Origin: Leptospira harrisiae
GTDB taxonomy: Bacteria > Spirochaetota > Leptospiria > Leptospirales > Leptospiraceae
Reading direction: 5' to 3'
Length of the DNA stretch: 64,000 nucleotides
Assembly: GCF_002811945.1 (NCBI RefSeq)
Contig: NZ_NPDX01000001.1
Span: forward strand, 1,868,501 to 1,932,500
In this document: one piece after another, positions 41,167-50,634 of the stretch
Numbering within the stretch: position 1 is the stretch's first letter
How the letters are laid out: each line of letters opens with the position of its first letter
Notes under the pieces: generated by a model
Seen by the model: only the letters and a program-made list of their open reading frames with translations
What the model was told of the DNA's origin: nothing
The model's database searches: none
Translations under genes and position numbers: made by a program

Positions 41167-42207
41167 CTACAAGTGACCAAACACTCTTTTATCATAATTG
41201 CCTATATGTCTTTCCAACAAAATAAACAAAACAATATCGGGCTTAGAGTTAAATAATTCGCCATAATTGATTGATTTCTCGTTTTGAACAAAATTCCATG
41301 TATCCACTTCGTTAAACTGAAAGCGAAAAAATTCTACCATAGGATAAAAATAAGAATCATGAATCACTAAAATCTTTAATTTTTTTTGTCTTTTTTCTAA
41401 AATCTGCTTCGGCAAGAAAATATACTCATCATCAAGAAAAAATTTGGAAAGTGATAAATATTCGGCAATGTCTCGACCAGACGATCTCATATGAACCAAG
41501 TTAAAATCTTCTTCTGAGAGAAGGTCCACCTTTCGATCATTGCCATTCATCTTGGAAAATAATTTTTGTGCGGCAATGAATGCTGCCACAGAATTCCAAT
41601 GGGTATCTGTTTTATAATAAACATCATCCTTGTGTTTTCTAGAAATCAACTCCTCGTGAAAAAAAACAGTTTTATTCGCAGATTTGGAAAGTTCGTTATA
41701 AATTCGAAAATACTTATCCTTTTTAATAGTTGAAAGATCAGTTGCTTTCAACTCTTCAGGATAAATGTTAAATTTCTCAGGAACTATGGCTGAATAGAAT
41801 TTTATGTTGTTTGAATTACATAGATTTTCTAATTTTTTAATTCCATGGCTGTATGCTAAAAAATCCGATTCATTAAAAGAATAATCTCGGCCATTCGCAC
41901 CTTGACCAAGAAAGATAAATAACCAATCATTTTGTCCCTTGAGAACTGTGCGTTTTGGGGAAGAATTCAAAACAAACCATAAAAAGTAATTATACTTTTG
42001 AATCATCAAATTTCTTGCAGGAAACTTTCTTTCAAATGCTTCTTCGATTATGTTAAATTTTTCCTTCAAATTTGATTCTAACAATAGGTTGAAAGAAATT
42101 TCCCGTTTCTTCTCTGTAGAAGGTATATCTTCCACAAATCTGAAAACAAAATTAATTAGCGGAAATAAAAGTAGAAGGCTTATAGTGTTGATTACAGTTC
42201 GATACAT
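41167..42207 (-). CDS. AlgJ/AlgX-like SGNH O-acetyltransferase
   Basis: The 346-residue protein has one N-terminal membrane anchor and an extracytoplasmic SGNH-like domain. The DTHWN motif (D201, H203) and the nucleophile region IHDSY (S285) give the catalytic Asp-His-Ser set of AlgJ/AlgX, which transfers acetyl to polysaccharide. FLGQGANGRDYSFNESD and YYKTDTHWNSVAAF match the family. The ATG overlaps the stop of the MBOAT gene as TAATG. With it this makes an O-acetylation pair. Confidence 0.88.
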   Translation of the reverse strand: MYRTVINTISLLLLFPLINFVFRFVEDIPSTEKKREISFNLLLESNLKEKFNIIEEAFERKFPARNLMIQKYNYFLWFVLNSSPKRTVLKGQNDWLFIFLGQGANGRDYSFNESDFLAYSHGIKKLENLCNSNNIKFYSAIVPEKFNIYPEELKATDLSTIKKDKYFRIYNELSKSANKTVFFHEELISRKHKDDVYYKTDTHWNSVAAFIAAQKLFSKMNGNDRKVDLLSEEDFNLVHMRSSGRDIAEYLSLSKFFLDDEYIFLPKQILEKRQKKLKILVIHDSYFYPMVEFFRFQFNEVDTWNFVQNEKSINYGELFNSKPDIVLFILLERHIGNYDKRVFGHL

Positions 42208-43568
42208 TAAAACCTGAAATAGATAAATGGATTATAATTGTTTGCCACTAGAAAAAAAACAGACAAAATAAATACAACAAACGCAAAGACTCTAGTAAGA
42301 TATATTTTAGCTGAAATTTTACTTATGTAACTCCACTCGAACGCAAAGAGGGTGGAAAAAAATATTCCAATTAGCCAGCGAAAATCAAATAGAGAAATTA
42401 CTTGAGGAATACCCAATCCATTTGCTCCGAATAAAATTTTGATAAAAGAAACAGAATCTCCGAGATTTTCTGCCCGGAAAAAAACCCAACCAATATTGAT
42501 CAACGTGAAATTTAGAATAAACTTAAGAAAGCTAGGTAATGAAATAATGACCCGTTGGTAACTAGTTCTTTCAATTACCAGAAAGAAACCATGATACATC
42601 CCCCAGAATAAAAAATTCCAACTTGCACCGTGCCAAAAACCGCAACATAAAAAAACTAATATTAAATTAAAATATTGTCTAGCCCTTCCAACACGATTAC
42701 CGCCTAGAGGAATATATAAATAATCTCGAAACCAAGTAGATAGAGAAATGTGCCATCTTCTCCAAAATTCTTGAATGCTTAACGAAGAATAAGGAAAATT
42801 AAAATTTAGAGGAAATCTTAATCCGAAAATACGACCTAAACCGATAGCCATATCCGAATAACCCGAGAAGTCAAAGTAGATTTGAAAACTGTAAGATAGA
42901 ATCGCAAGCCAAGCAACACCGGAACCAAACAAATCAAAATCAGTTGAAAACACTTCATCAGCATAAATTCCCAAAGTATTCGCAATGAGAACCTTTTTTC
43001 CTAAACCTAAAGAGAATAAGCAGAAACCATCTATAATTTCTTTGTGATTACTTCTTAGCTTTGTTAAGGAATGAAAAACATCACTATATCTTACAATCGG
43101 ACCAGCAATTAACTGAGGAAAAAAGGAAATATAAAAAGAAAAACGCAATAAACTTCGATCTGCAAAAATATCCTTTCGATAAATATCAATTAAATATGAA
43201 ATCCCTTGAAATGTAAAAAATGAAATTCCCAATGGTAAATGAATATCTACATTATCGAATTGTTTATTGAATAGAATTGAAAGGAGAAAACTTGTATATT
43301 TAAAATAGAGAATTAAGATTAAATTTACAATTATACCAATCCATAGATACAATTTCCTATATACTGAACCCTCAATCAATAAACCAAAAGAGTAATTTAC
43401 TAAAATTGATACAAAGATTACTAAAATAAATTCTTGTTCACCCCAAAAATAGAAGAGAAGACTAGCTAAGAGTAGAACAAAAAAACGATATCGCTGGCTT
43501 GCAGCAGTAAATAAAAAAAATACCAAAGGAAAAAAAACAAAGATAAAAAATAAAGAACTAAATATCAT
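42207..43568 (-). CDS. MBOAT-family O-acyltransferase (AlgI-like)
   Basis: The 453-residue integral membrane protein has about ten to eleven spans. Family motifs include LPLGISFFTFQGISYLIDIYR, WRRWHISLSTWFRDYLYIPL and GFWHGASWNF, whose His is the conserved MBOAT active-site residue. AlgI passes acyl groups across the membrane to AlgJ-type partners, and such a partner is encoded directly downstream with overlapping codons. The likely role is O-acetylation of the O-antigen or an exopolysaccharide. Confidence 0.92.
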   Translation of the reverse strand: MIFSSLFFIFVFFPLVFFLFTAASQRYRFFVLLLASLLFYFWGEQEFILVIFVSILVNYSFGLLIEGSVYRKLYLWIGIIVNLILILYFKYTSFLLSILFNKQFDNVDIHLPLGISFFTFQGISYLIDIYRKDIFADRSLLRFSFYISFFPQLIAGPIVRYSDVFHSLTKLRSNHKEIIDGFCLFSLGLGKKVLIANTLGIYADEVFSTDFDLFGSGVAWLAILSYSFQIYFDFSGYSDMAIGLGRIFGLRFPLNFNFPYSSLSIQEFWRRWHISLSTWFRDYLYIPLGGNRVGRARQYFNLILVFLCCGFWHGASWNFLFWGMYHGFFLVIERTSYQRVIISLPSFLKFILNFTLINIGWVFFRAENLGDSVSFIKILFGANGLGIPQVISLFDFRWLIGIFFSTLFAFEWSYISKISAKIYLTRVFAFVVFILSVFFLVANNYNPFIYFRF

Positions 43569-43628
43569 AACATGATCTTTTCCATATTAATACAAAAAAT
43601 TACGGCAAATCCCTATTACGAAAAACTG

Positions 43629-45065
43629 CTACGTAGATCGTTTTTTCTCCGAAATACTTAAAATAAAATCATGAACCCTAACACTTTTAAAAAGAAAATT
43701 CAGAATTTTCTTTCGGAAGGAAGCTTTTTTTAGATAAGCACTATAAGTCTGATCGAATTCAAATCTTTCTTTCAGTTTTATTTTGAAAGTATTTTTTTCA
43801 TTTTTTAAAACAGGTTTCATTGAAAAAAATTTAATGTATTCTTCGGCCTGCTTAGACATACTGAAATTCTCAAACGCAAATTTTGCTGCCGCTCTTCCAA
43901 CTTCCTTTAATAAATTAGGATCACTCCAAAGATTAAAAATCTCTTTTGCTAAACTATCGCCAGATATTAATTCGGTTAAAAATCCATTAAGCTTATTTTG
44001 GATAGTTTCGGCTAAGCCACCAACGGGAAAACCTAATACTGGCGTACCGGAGGCCATGGATTCTAACATAGTATTAGGCAGATTGTCCTCAAGGGATGGA
44101 ATTACAAAGAGATCTAACATCTGATAAATTTCAGATATTTCATTATCATTGGAAAAAGAACCAAGATAGTCTGCATATTTATCTAAATAAAGATCTCTTT
44201 TGGTATAATTTCCAAAGAATAAAACCTTTATTTTCTTCGAAGTAAAAGCAGTATTCCACTTCTGATTTTTTAAAAGAATTGTTAATGCCTCTATTAGATA
44301 GTTAAGACCTTTCCGTTTTTCATAAACCGAATCCGCACCAAAGCCTATCAAAAAGCAGTTTTCATCATATCCAAATTTTCTTCTAATCTCAGCACGATCG
44401 CCATTAGCAAACCAACTGGGTTCAATTGAATTAGATATTACTTTCACTCTAGAATTTAAAAAAAATGGACTGCGAACGGCCTTTTCCACTAACCATTTGC
44501 TAGGTGCTACCAGTTCAATTGCTGATGAAAAATGATTTTCCTTTTCTGCATAATGCAATTTTGGTAAACTGAAAATTTCAGAATTAACCTGAACACAATC
44601 TAAACATCCAGTAATATACTTATTGCAGCCTGATGTATAATGACAACCTCCTGTAAAGGGCCACTCATCATGCAAAGTCCAAACAATTCTTTTTCTGAGC
44701 TTTAAAAGTTTCCCGATATCAAAAGGAGAGACAAAATAGTTTATCCAATGCAAATTAATTACATCAGCATCGTGAATTAATGGATGATTGATTAAATTAG
44801 TCTGAATATCAGAATAAGAAAATAGGGTATTAGATAATGATGTTCTTTGTGATTCAATTAAATCAGATAAAAAAGGATATCGCCGACTGGCCCAAAGATT
44901 AGGAAGATACTTGAATACATTTATACTGTCAGTACCTTTCGCGAATTGATTCAAACATAAAATTCTAGATTCTATTCCTTTGGATAATAAAGCTTGGTGC
45001 AAACGAAACATTGCCCTAGCAGCGCCACCTGCTTTATCATTAGTGCCAATTAAGGTAACTTTCAT
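43629..45065 (-). CDS. GT4 glycosyltransferase (WcaC-like)
   Basis: The 478-residue protein has the subgroup signature: GGAARAMFRLHQAL at the N terminus, INLHWINYF, TLHDEWPFTGGCHY, and four nearby cysteines (SGCNKYITGCLDC). The donor half includes SVYEKRKGLNYLIEAL and SLEDNLPNTMLESMASG with E-x7-E. The cysteine-rich HDxWxFTGGCHY region is typical of colanic acid WcaC-type transferases. The last 70 residues or so are basic and may contact membrane. A 60-base gap separates it from the AlgI gene. Confidence 0.88.
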   Translation of the reverse strand: MKVTLIGTNDKAGGAARAMFRLHQALLSKGIESRILCLNQFAKGTDSINVFKYLPNLWASRRYPFLSDLIESQRTSLSNTLFSYSDIQTNLINHPLIHDADVINLHWINYFVSPFDIGKLLKLRKRIVWTLHDEWPFTGGCHYTSGCNKYITGCLDCVQVNSEIFSLPKLHYAEKENHFSSAIELVAPSKWLVEKAVRSPFFLNSRVKVISNSIEPSWFANGDRAEIRRKFGYDENCFLIGFGADSVYEKRKGLNYLIEALTILLKNQKWNTAFTSKKIKVLFFGNYTKRDLYLDKYADYLGSFSNDNEISEIYQMLDLFVIPSLEDNLPNTMLESMASGTPVLGFPVGGLAETIQNKLNGFLTELISGDSLAKEIFNLWSDPNLLKEVGRAAAKFAFENFSMSKQAEEYIKFFSMKPVLKNEKNTFKIKLKERFEFDQTYSAYLKKASFRKKILNFLFKSVRVHDFILSISEKKRST

Positions 45066-45077
45066 AAATCGGGAAAT

Positions 45078-45905
45078 TCAAGATTTTTTAGATGCTTCGA
45101 TAAATAAAGAATCAGGTTTTCTTGTTTTTCCGTTTTCATCGATATCCAAACAATATGAATTAAAATTCGGAATTGAAGATTCATTTGAACGACATACTCT
45201 GATATTTACAAAACCATTTTGTCTTAAGAGTTCTCCCAAAGATACTGAATCGTACATCCAATAATGAACCTCGCCTCCTAGACGAAACTTCCCGATCTCA
45301 GCCATTTCTAATGAATATCCAAGTATTTTTAAAAATAGGTCCAAAATGTTTCTCATAACGGATCGTATGAAAATTTTGCAATGCGTTAAAAAGGAAATTT
45401 GGAAATTTGTTTGTTTCTTTGATCTAACGTAATTAAGAAACTCATCACCTAATCTTTCATAAATGTAATCTGCTTCCGGAATTGGATCTTGGTTCCACCA
45501 TTGGATGGTTTCACCACCAGAAGTATTTCTTTGTATTTGATCCAACAGCTCATGAACCAACCAATCAGATCTAACAAGACCGGAATTATTTCCAATTTTT
45601 GCTTTATCTAATTGTTCTATATATGCTCGAACAATTTGTTCCAAATCTGGCACCACGATCCGTAATATTCCACCTGGTTCCAAAATGCGATAAATATCTT
45701 TCAAAAAGTGGGTAACTTTACTTCTTGAAAAATGTTCCAATACATGCGAGGAATAAACAACGTTGACTGTAGCGTCAGCAACAGGAATTCCGTTTCTAAG
45801 ATCAGCTGCTATCACATCTTTTGATTTTGAAACAAAATCAAAATTCAGCCAGTCTTGATGAAAACGTGATCCGCAACCCAAATTTACCGATAGTTTTTTT
45901 TTCAT
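45078..45905 (-). CDS. SAM-dependent methyltransferase (class I)
   Basis: The 275-residue cytoplasmic protein has methyltransferase motifs: VNLGCGSRFHQDWLNFDF (motif I), AADLRNGIP, VYSSHVLEHFS and LEPGGILRIVVPDLEQI. The subgroup with LGCG..FH..WLN.D occurs in many polysaccharide clusters, where members methylate sugar hydroxyls or serve as predicted methyltransferases beside GT4 genes. A 130-residue insertion separates the SAM half from the C-terminal strands. Substrate unknown. Confidence 0.82.
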   Translation of the reverse strand: MKKKLSVNLGCGSRFHQDWLNFDFVSKSKDVIAADLRNGIPVADATVNVVYSSHVLEHFSRSKVTHFLKDIYRILEPGGILRIVVPDLEQIVRAYIEQLDKAKIGNNSGLVRSDWLVHELLDQIQRNTSGGETIQWWNQDPIPEADYIYERLGDEFLNYVRSKKQTNFQISFLTHCKIFIRSVMRNILDLFLKILGYSLEMAEIGKFRLGGEVHYWMYDSVSLGELLRQNGFVNIRVCRSNESSIPNFNSYCLDIDENGKTRKPDSLFIEASKKS

Positions 45906-45924
45906 GATTTAATTCACTTTTAAA

Positions 45925-47043
45925 TTAAAGAACACAGTATGCTTGCAAAAAGTTTTCATAGTTTTTCTCAAATTCATTTTCAAGATAAAAATGGTAGGAA
46001 GCATCCAAAGTATTTTCATCCTTTAGTTTCGCTAAAATATCCGGTAATTCTTCCCTTTTTTTCAAAAGAAAACCATTTTGATATTTTTTAATAAATTCCT
46101 TTGATCCAGGAAGTTCATTTATCAAAACTGGAACACCAACTTTTGCAGAGTCGTATAGTTTGCCCGCAGAATAAAGTCCATATTTTAAATTGAGATCATC
46201 TGGTTTAAAATTTACATAACAGAGATCAACGGAACTAAAAATATTAAATTTATCTTTATTATCTACTAGTTCATGACTCAGATATAGTTTCTCAGGGAAA
46301 TCTAATTTTGCTTTTTCAACTTTCCCTTTAGTCGCCGATGTTGGTATCCAGCCATGAATCACCGCAACCCAGTTTTCAGGTAAATAGGGTAACAAGTCTA
46401 AAAAAGAATCGGAACCCATAAAGGTTTCAATAGTTCCAGTCATCAAAAGAATTTTTTTGTTCATTGGAATATCTAATACTTTATGAAAAAACTGCTTACG
46501 ATTGCGAATTATAGTTCCCGATGTAGAATTTGGGATGAAACTAACCTTCTTCTTATAATCTAAAATTACTTTTAAGATTCGCCCCCGTGATTGATCCTGA
46601 GAAAGTATAATATCCGTAAAACGAACGATTGTTTTTTCTAAAAGAAAAGATTTGTTTTTGTGATCTGAAATTTCTAAAGAATGGTATATTCTATTTTTAC
46701 GATTACCAAAAAGTAACCAAGCAAAACTTAAATACAATCCACCTGGATCAAAAGAAATTGAAACATTGGATTTTGGGACTATAGACCTATATTTCCAATA
46801 AAAAACAAAACTAAATAAGATTTTTTTTATATTGCTGAGAAAAGTTCTTGTGTCACCCAGAGAAATAAACTGGTAATTTTCATCCTTAATATCTAGACTT
46901 TTATGCCCATGTTGATCCACTCCAGGATGAATAATGCCCAAGTGAATCACTCTCCATTTTTTCTTTAAGAAAAAATTTACAGTCTCAATTAATGGTGTCG
47001 ATATGTTCAACCAAGGGTAAGCAGTAAATATTAATACGACCAT
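45925..47043 (-). CDS. GT-B fold glycosyltransferase (GT4-like)
   Basis: The 372-residue protein has the two-domain GT-B layout. The N terminus (IFTAYPWLNISTPLIETVNFF) is the acceptor domain and KKILLMTGTIETFMGSDSFL begins the donor domain. Near the C terminus KYGLYSAGKLYDSAKVGVPV takes the place of the GT4 E-x7-E motif, but the usual glutamates are not both present, so chemistry may differ. LYSAGKLYDSAKVGVPV resembles enzymes of lipopolysaccharide clusters. Fold is likely, donor unknown. Confidence 0.7.
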   Translation of the reverse strand: MVVLIFTAYPWLNISTPLIETVNFFLKKKWRVIHLGIIHPGVDQHGHKSLDIKDENYQFISLGDTRTFLSNIKKILFSFVFYWKYRSIVPKSNVSISFDPGGLYLSFAWLLFGNRKNRIYHSLEISDHKNKSFLLEKTIVRFTDIILSQDQSRGRILKVILDYKKKVSFIPNSTSGTIIRNRKQFFHKVLDIPMNKKILLMTGTIETFMGSDSFLDLLPYLPENWVAVIHGWIPTSATKGKVEKAKLDFPEKLYLSHELVDNKDKFNIFSSVDLCYVNFKPDDLNLKYGLYSAGKLYDSAKVGVPVLINELPGSKEFIKKYQNGFLLKKREELPDILAKLKDENTLDASYHFYLENEFEKNYENFLQAYCVL

Positions 47044-47090
47044 TTATTCAAACTAACTCCTAAGTTAAAAAGAAATGTTAGAAAAAAAAA

Positions 47091-48218
47091 TTATTTTCGG
47101 AAACTTGCGATCGTATCACAAACATATGATATCTGCGTTTTAGATAGCGTGCTTGAAGAAGGGAGATACATTCCATTCTCACTTAAATCTTCTGTCACCG
47201 AGTAATTACCTTCGCTCTGACAGCCATAATCTTTAAGTGCTTTTTGAGAATGCATTCCGGTGAAAAGTTTCCTTGAATCAATTCCCTTATCTCTCAAAAG
47301 AACCATAAGTTCATCACGACTTCTTCCATATTTACGAGGGTTAACCACTACAGCATTCATCCAATGAACATGTTTATACTTCATTCGATCCCATATCTGA
47401 GTAGATATACCTTCTATTTGGCTCAGACTAACATTATATTCATTGAAATTATTAATCCTCATTTCAGTATACATTTCAACATTCTCCAACTGCGCTAAGC
47501 CAATGGCGGCATGTAAGTTAGACAAACGATAATTAAAACCAATATCAGAATGTTTGTATTCACGACCACCCTCTAAAGGGAAACATAAGTTCTTATAATA
47601 ACGCGATTTTGACGAAAGCTCTTTATCGTTTGTTACAACCATACCACCCTCTCCGGTTGTAAGATTTTTATTTGCAAAAAAGCTGAATGTTGCGATATCA
47701 CTCATCGACCCAGCTTTTTTTCCTTTATATTCTGCACCATGTGCCTCAGCGGCATCTTCAATCACAAATAGCTTATGTTTCTTTGCAATGTTATTGATAG
47801 CATCCATGTCACAAACTAGTCCCATAATATGTACTGGAATAATGGCTTTCGTATTTGATGTAATTTTTTCCTCAATTTTCGTTATATCAATATTCCATGT
47901 ATTTCGATCAGCATCTACAAACACTGGCGTCGCTCCGGTATAACATACAGCAAAAGCAGTTGCAATCATCGTAAAATTCGGGATAATCACTTCATCGCCT
48001 TTGCCTATTCCTAAGGCGACGAGAGCAAGATGAATTGCGACTGTTCCGTTGCAAACGCCGATACCATGATCAACCCCGCAATACTTAGCAAATTGTGATT
48101 CAAATTCAGTAACATATTTTCCAGCAGAGGAAATCCAACCGGTTTCGACCGCGTCTAAAATATATTTTTTTTCATTACCAAGAAGTGATGGTTCGCAGAC
48201 AGGAATAAAGTTTTCCAC
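47091..48218 (-). CDS. DegT/DnrJ/EryC1/StrS-family sugar aminotransferase
   Basis: This 375-residue PLP enzyme aminates a keto-sugar nucleotide. TGWISSAGKYVTEFE is typical of the perosamine-synthase-like branch. Asp155 in IEDAAEAHGA binds the PLP ring nitrogen and Lys184 in FFANKNLTTGEGG forms the Schiff base. The start is GTG 48218, overlapping the upstream cupin stop as TAGTG. The product may be a 4-amino-4,6-dideoxy sugar, but no gmd or rmlB is in the window to fix the substrate. Confidence 0.92.
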   Translation of the reverse strand: MENFIPVCEPSLLGNEKKYILDAVETGWISSAGKYVTEFESQFAKYCGVDHGIGVCNGTVAIHLALVALGIGKGDEVIIPNFTMIATAFAVCYTGATPVFVDADRNTWNIDITKIEEKITSNTKAIIPVHIMGLVCDMDAINNIAKKHKLFVIEDAAEAHGAEYKGKKAGSMSDIATFSFFANKNLTTGEGGMVVTNDKELSSKSRYYKNLCFPLEGGREYKHSDIGFNYRLSNLHAAIGLAQLENVEMYTEMRINNFNEYNVSLSQIEGISTQIWDRMKYKHVHWMNAVVVNPRKYGRSRDELMVLLRDKGIDSRKLFTGMHSQKALKDYGCQSEGNYSVTEDLSENGMYLPSSSTLSKTQISYVCDTIASFRK

Positions 48219-48643
48219 TATTTCACTCTCGGTTCAAAAGGCTTTGCATTGAATCTTGTTTTATCGTCTTCACCAGCATATGGACCTTGTTTGACTTCAA
48301 TCATTTCAGTATCTTCCAACATACAAAAGCCATGCCCACCATAAGCTAGTAGAACTACATCACCCTGCTCCAGTATTCTACTCTCAACGTATTCTTGATC
48401 ATCCGTAAAAAAATCAATTCTTACTTTTCCAGATTTAATAAACAACACTTCCTTGGTGTATTCAACACTTCTTGATACAGGATTGTGAACGTGCGGTTGG
48501 ATTAGATAATCCTTCGGACGGTTCATATAAGCCAATTGTTGTGAAAATTCTGGTGGAGTAAAAAATTCGATTCCATCCTTTTTAAAACTGGTGCGAAGTA
48601 TCATCGCAAGAAGTTTTCCATCGTGTTGTAGTTGCTCTAACAT
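48218..48643 (-). CDS. Cupin-fold protein
   Basis: The 141-residue protein has a single cupin barrel: PHVHNPVSRS and, about 14 residues further, TKEVLFIKSGKVRIDFF with the metal-type His/Glu set, then EQGDVVLLAYGGHGF with the second His. It is not clearly the FdtA/QdtA type of keto-isomerase, which has different motifs. Overlap with the DegT aminotransferase points to a sugar isomerase or epimerase acting just before amination. This function is inferred. Confidence 0.7.
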   Translation of the reverse strand: MLEQLQHDGKLLAMILRTSFKKDGIEFFTPPEFSQQLAYMNRPKDYLIQPHVHNPVSRSVEYTKEVLFIKSGKVRIDFFTDDQEYVESRILEQGDVVLLAYGGHGFCMLEDTEMIEVKQGPYAGEDDKTRFNAKPFEPRVK

Positions 48644-48647
48644 ATTT

Positions 48648-49682
48648 TTATACCATCAAAAAGAATTTATCAAAAAGTCGAATTGGGGTCGGGTCGGGAA
48701 CTACCTTATTAATATAATTTTCCTCAAGAACCCAGTTTTTTACTTTTAAATCATCTCGAAAAGATCGCTGATGAAAAATAAATCCCTTTAACCTAGCTTT
48801 TTCACAAAGTAAATCAATTCGCAGTTCTTTTCCTTGAGTTTTCTGTTTAAACACTCGTAAAGACAATAAAACAAGGGTTGCGTAATATCGAACTAACGAA
48901 GATGCATTCCGGGTTTTGCGTAACAAAGTAAAAGAATCCGAGATTCCCTGAAAAAAGAAACGTCTTTCTACATAATTTAAGTTAAATCGATCAGCTTGAA
49001 TTTCATGCAAAACTCTCAAACCAGGATGGTAGATTGCTGAGATATTTTTTTCGCTAGCTTTCGAGGATAATCCAGATTCCCCATCTCCTTGAAATGCCTT
49101 CCATTTAGGTGGAGATAAATCTGGATGGAAACCACCCAATTCAAAGAGCAAAGTTTTTCTTATCGCATAATTCAATGCCCAAACATAGGATGCATCAATA
49201 TCTAAAACCTTATCTCCCAAATTCATAAGGCTAAACCAACCATTAACTTTGGAATTGGGAATGGATGAGACTGTTGACCACATGGTTTGATACCAAATCG
49301 GGAAATCATTGGATAGATAATCCGGTTCGCAAGGGCCTGTCGCAATTTGATTTTTAGGGTTAGAAAAAATTTCTTTTATTGTTTCTAGGTGAGTCTCAAA
49401 TACTTGAACGTCATCCTCAATGTATACAAGAATTTCACCTTTCGCCTCTATGGCACCAGCATGTCTTGATGGCATCACACCAGGGGCTTTTTCGATTATC
49501 AAACGAACCCAAGGAACTTTATTTGCTAATTCTTGCACTAGTTCGCAGGTATTATCTTTTGAACCACCATCAACTACGATAACTTCAATTTCGTCTGATT
49601 CGGAAACTTGTTTTAAAATCGAATGAATTGTTTTTAAAACTTTTTCACCTCTATTAAAAGTTGTAATAATATAACTTATCAT
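48648..49682 (-). CDS. GT2 glycosyltransferase
   Basis: I place the start at ATG 49682 (344 residues, MISYIITTFNRGEKVLK), with AAAGG about nine bases upstream and just after the previous stop; an upstream in-frame start would overlap that gene. The GT2 domain has VDGGSKDNT and EDDVQVFETHLE as the acidic metal motif. The C-terminal part is long and basic. The EDDV motif is seen in GT2 enzymes that act on large glycans, but the acceptor cannot be assigned. Confidence 0.84.
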   Translation of the reverse strand: MISYIITTFNRGEKVLKTIHSILKQVSESDEIEVIVVDGGSKDNTCELVQELANKVPWVRLIIEKAPGVMPSRHAGAIEAKGEILVYIEDDVQVFETHLETIKEIFSNPKNQIATGPCEPDYLSNDFPIWYQTMWSTVSSIPNSKVNGWFSLMNLGDKVLDIDASYVWALNYAIRKTLLFELGGFHPDLSPPKWKAFQGDGESGLSSKASEKNISAIYHPGLRVLHEIQADRFNLNYVERRFFFQGISDSFTLLRKTRNASSLVRYYATLVLLSLRVFKQKTQGKELRIDLLCEKARLKGFIFHQRSFRDDLKVKNWVLEENYINKVVPDPTPIRLFDKFFLMV

Positions 49683-49686
49683 AGGT

Positions 49687-50553
49687 TTAACCTTTGGAAC
49701 CCTTCGCAAGATAATCTAAACCCTCCTCCAGACTATGTGTATAAATATTCAACTCTTGATTCAACTTGTCGGGGCATAACGATAAATCTGGAAGAAAAAA
49801 AAGACCCGATTCAGCAATACTTATAGGTTTTAATTTTGGATTAGAAATCCCTAAAGAATCCGCAATTTTGGAAATCATCTGCAATCTCGATACTTTATTC
49901 TTACCCACAATATGAACAATGCCGTTAAAGTTACTCGATAAAAGTTTTAATGTTATTTCAAAAAGATCATCTAGAAGAGTAGGCGTAAAAAAAGAATCAG
50001 TGAGTGCTTCTATTTCAACGCCTTCTCTTAATGAAGAAACTGCCCACTGATAGAATTTTCCATTCTTACCATATAAAGCACCTGATCGAATAATAATATG
50101 TTCAATACCAGAGGACTCAATTATCTTTTCTGACTCAAGTTTCATTTTCCCGTATTCAGACGAAGGGTTTGGCAAATCCGTCTCTTTGTAATTTCCTTTA
50201 TGTCCGTCAAAAACGTAATCAGTTGATAAATATACAAACTTAGTTTCATATTGTTTACATAATTCTACTAGATAAGAAGTAGCTAATACATTAACCTTTC
50301 GAGCTTCTTCCGGATATTTTTCGCAAAAATTCACGTCTTTATTACCAGCTATATGAAACAAAATAGCTGGTTTATATTGAGCAAAAAAAGATGTTAGATC
50401 ATTTAAATTTGTTAAATCTAACGATTGTATTCCCTCCCCACCCGATCTAGATGTAAATACGCTATTTTTGGAATCTAATTTAGATCGAAAAAATGAACCA
50501 ACAAAACCCGTTGCTCCAGTCAGTAAGTATTTTACTTTATGTGAACTATCCAA
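49687..50553 (-). CDS. RmlD-like NAD-dependent sugar reductase
   Basis: The 288-residue SDR-extended protein has the Rossmann motif TGATGFVGSFFRSKL, the RmlD-type SQYKPAILFHIAG-like stretch, YLSTDYVFDGHKG and the catalytic YGKMK. The STDYVFDG segment is diagnostic for dTDP-4-dehydrorhamnose reductase relatives. Genes for rmlA, rmlB and rmlC are not in the window, so it may act on another nucleotide 4-keto-sugar. It lies five bases before the GT2 gene at 49682. Confidence 0.82.
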   Translation of the reverse strand: MDSSHKVKYLLTGATGFVGSFFRSKLDSKNSVFTSRSGGEGIQSLDLTNLNDLTSFFAQYKPAILFHIAGNKDVNFCEKYPEEARKVNVLATSYLVELCKQYETKFVYLSTDYVFDGHKGNYKETDLPNPSSEYGKMKLESEKIIESSGIEHIIIRSGALYGKNGKFYQWAVSSLREGVEIEALTDSFFTPTLLDDLFEITLKLLSSNFNGIVHIVGKNKVSRLQMISKIADSLGISNPKLKPISIAESGLFFLPDLSLCPDKLNQELNIYTHSLEEGLDYLAKGSKG

Positions 50554-50634
50554 TTAATTACTCACCTTTATTTTATAAATTTCCACAAACTAACAATAGC
50601 ATTACGACAAAAGCTAAATAAACAGACAAAAGAG

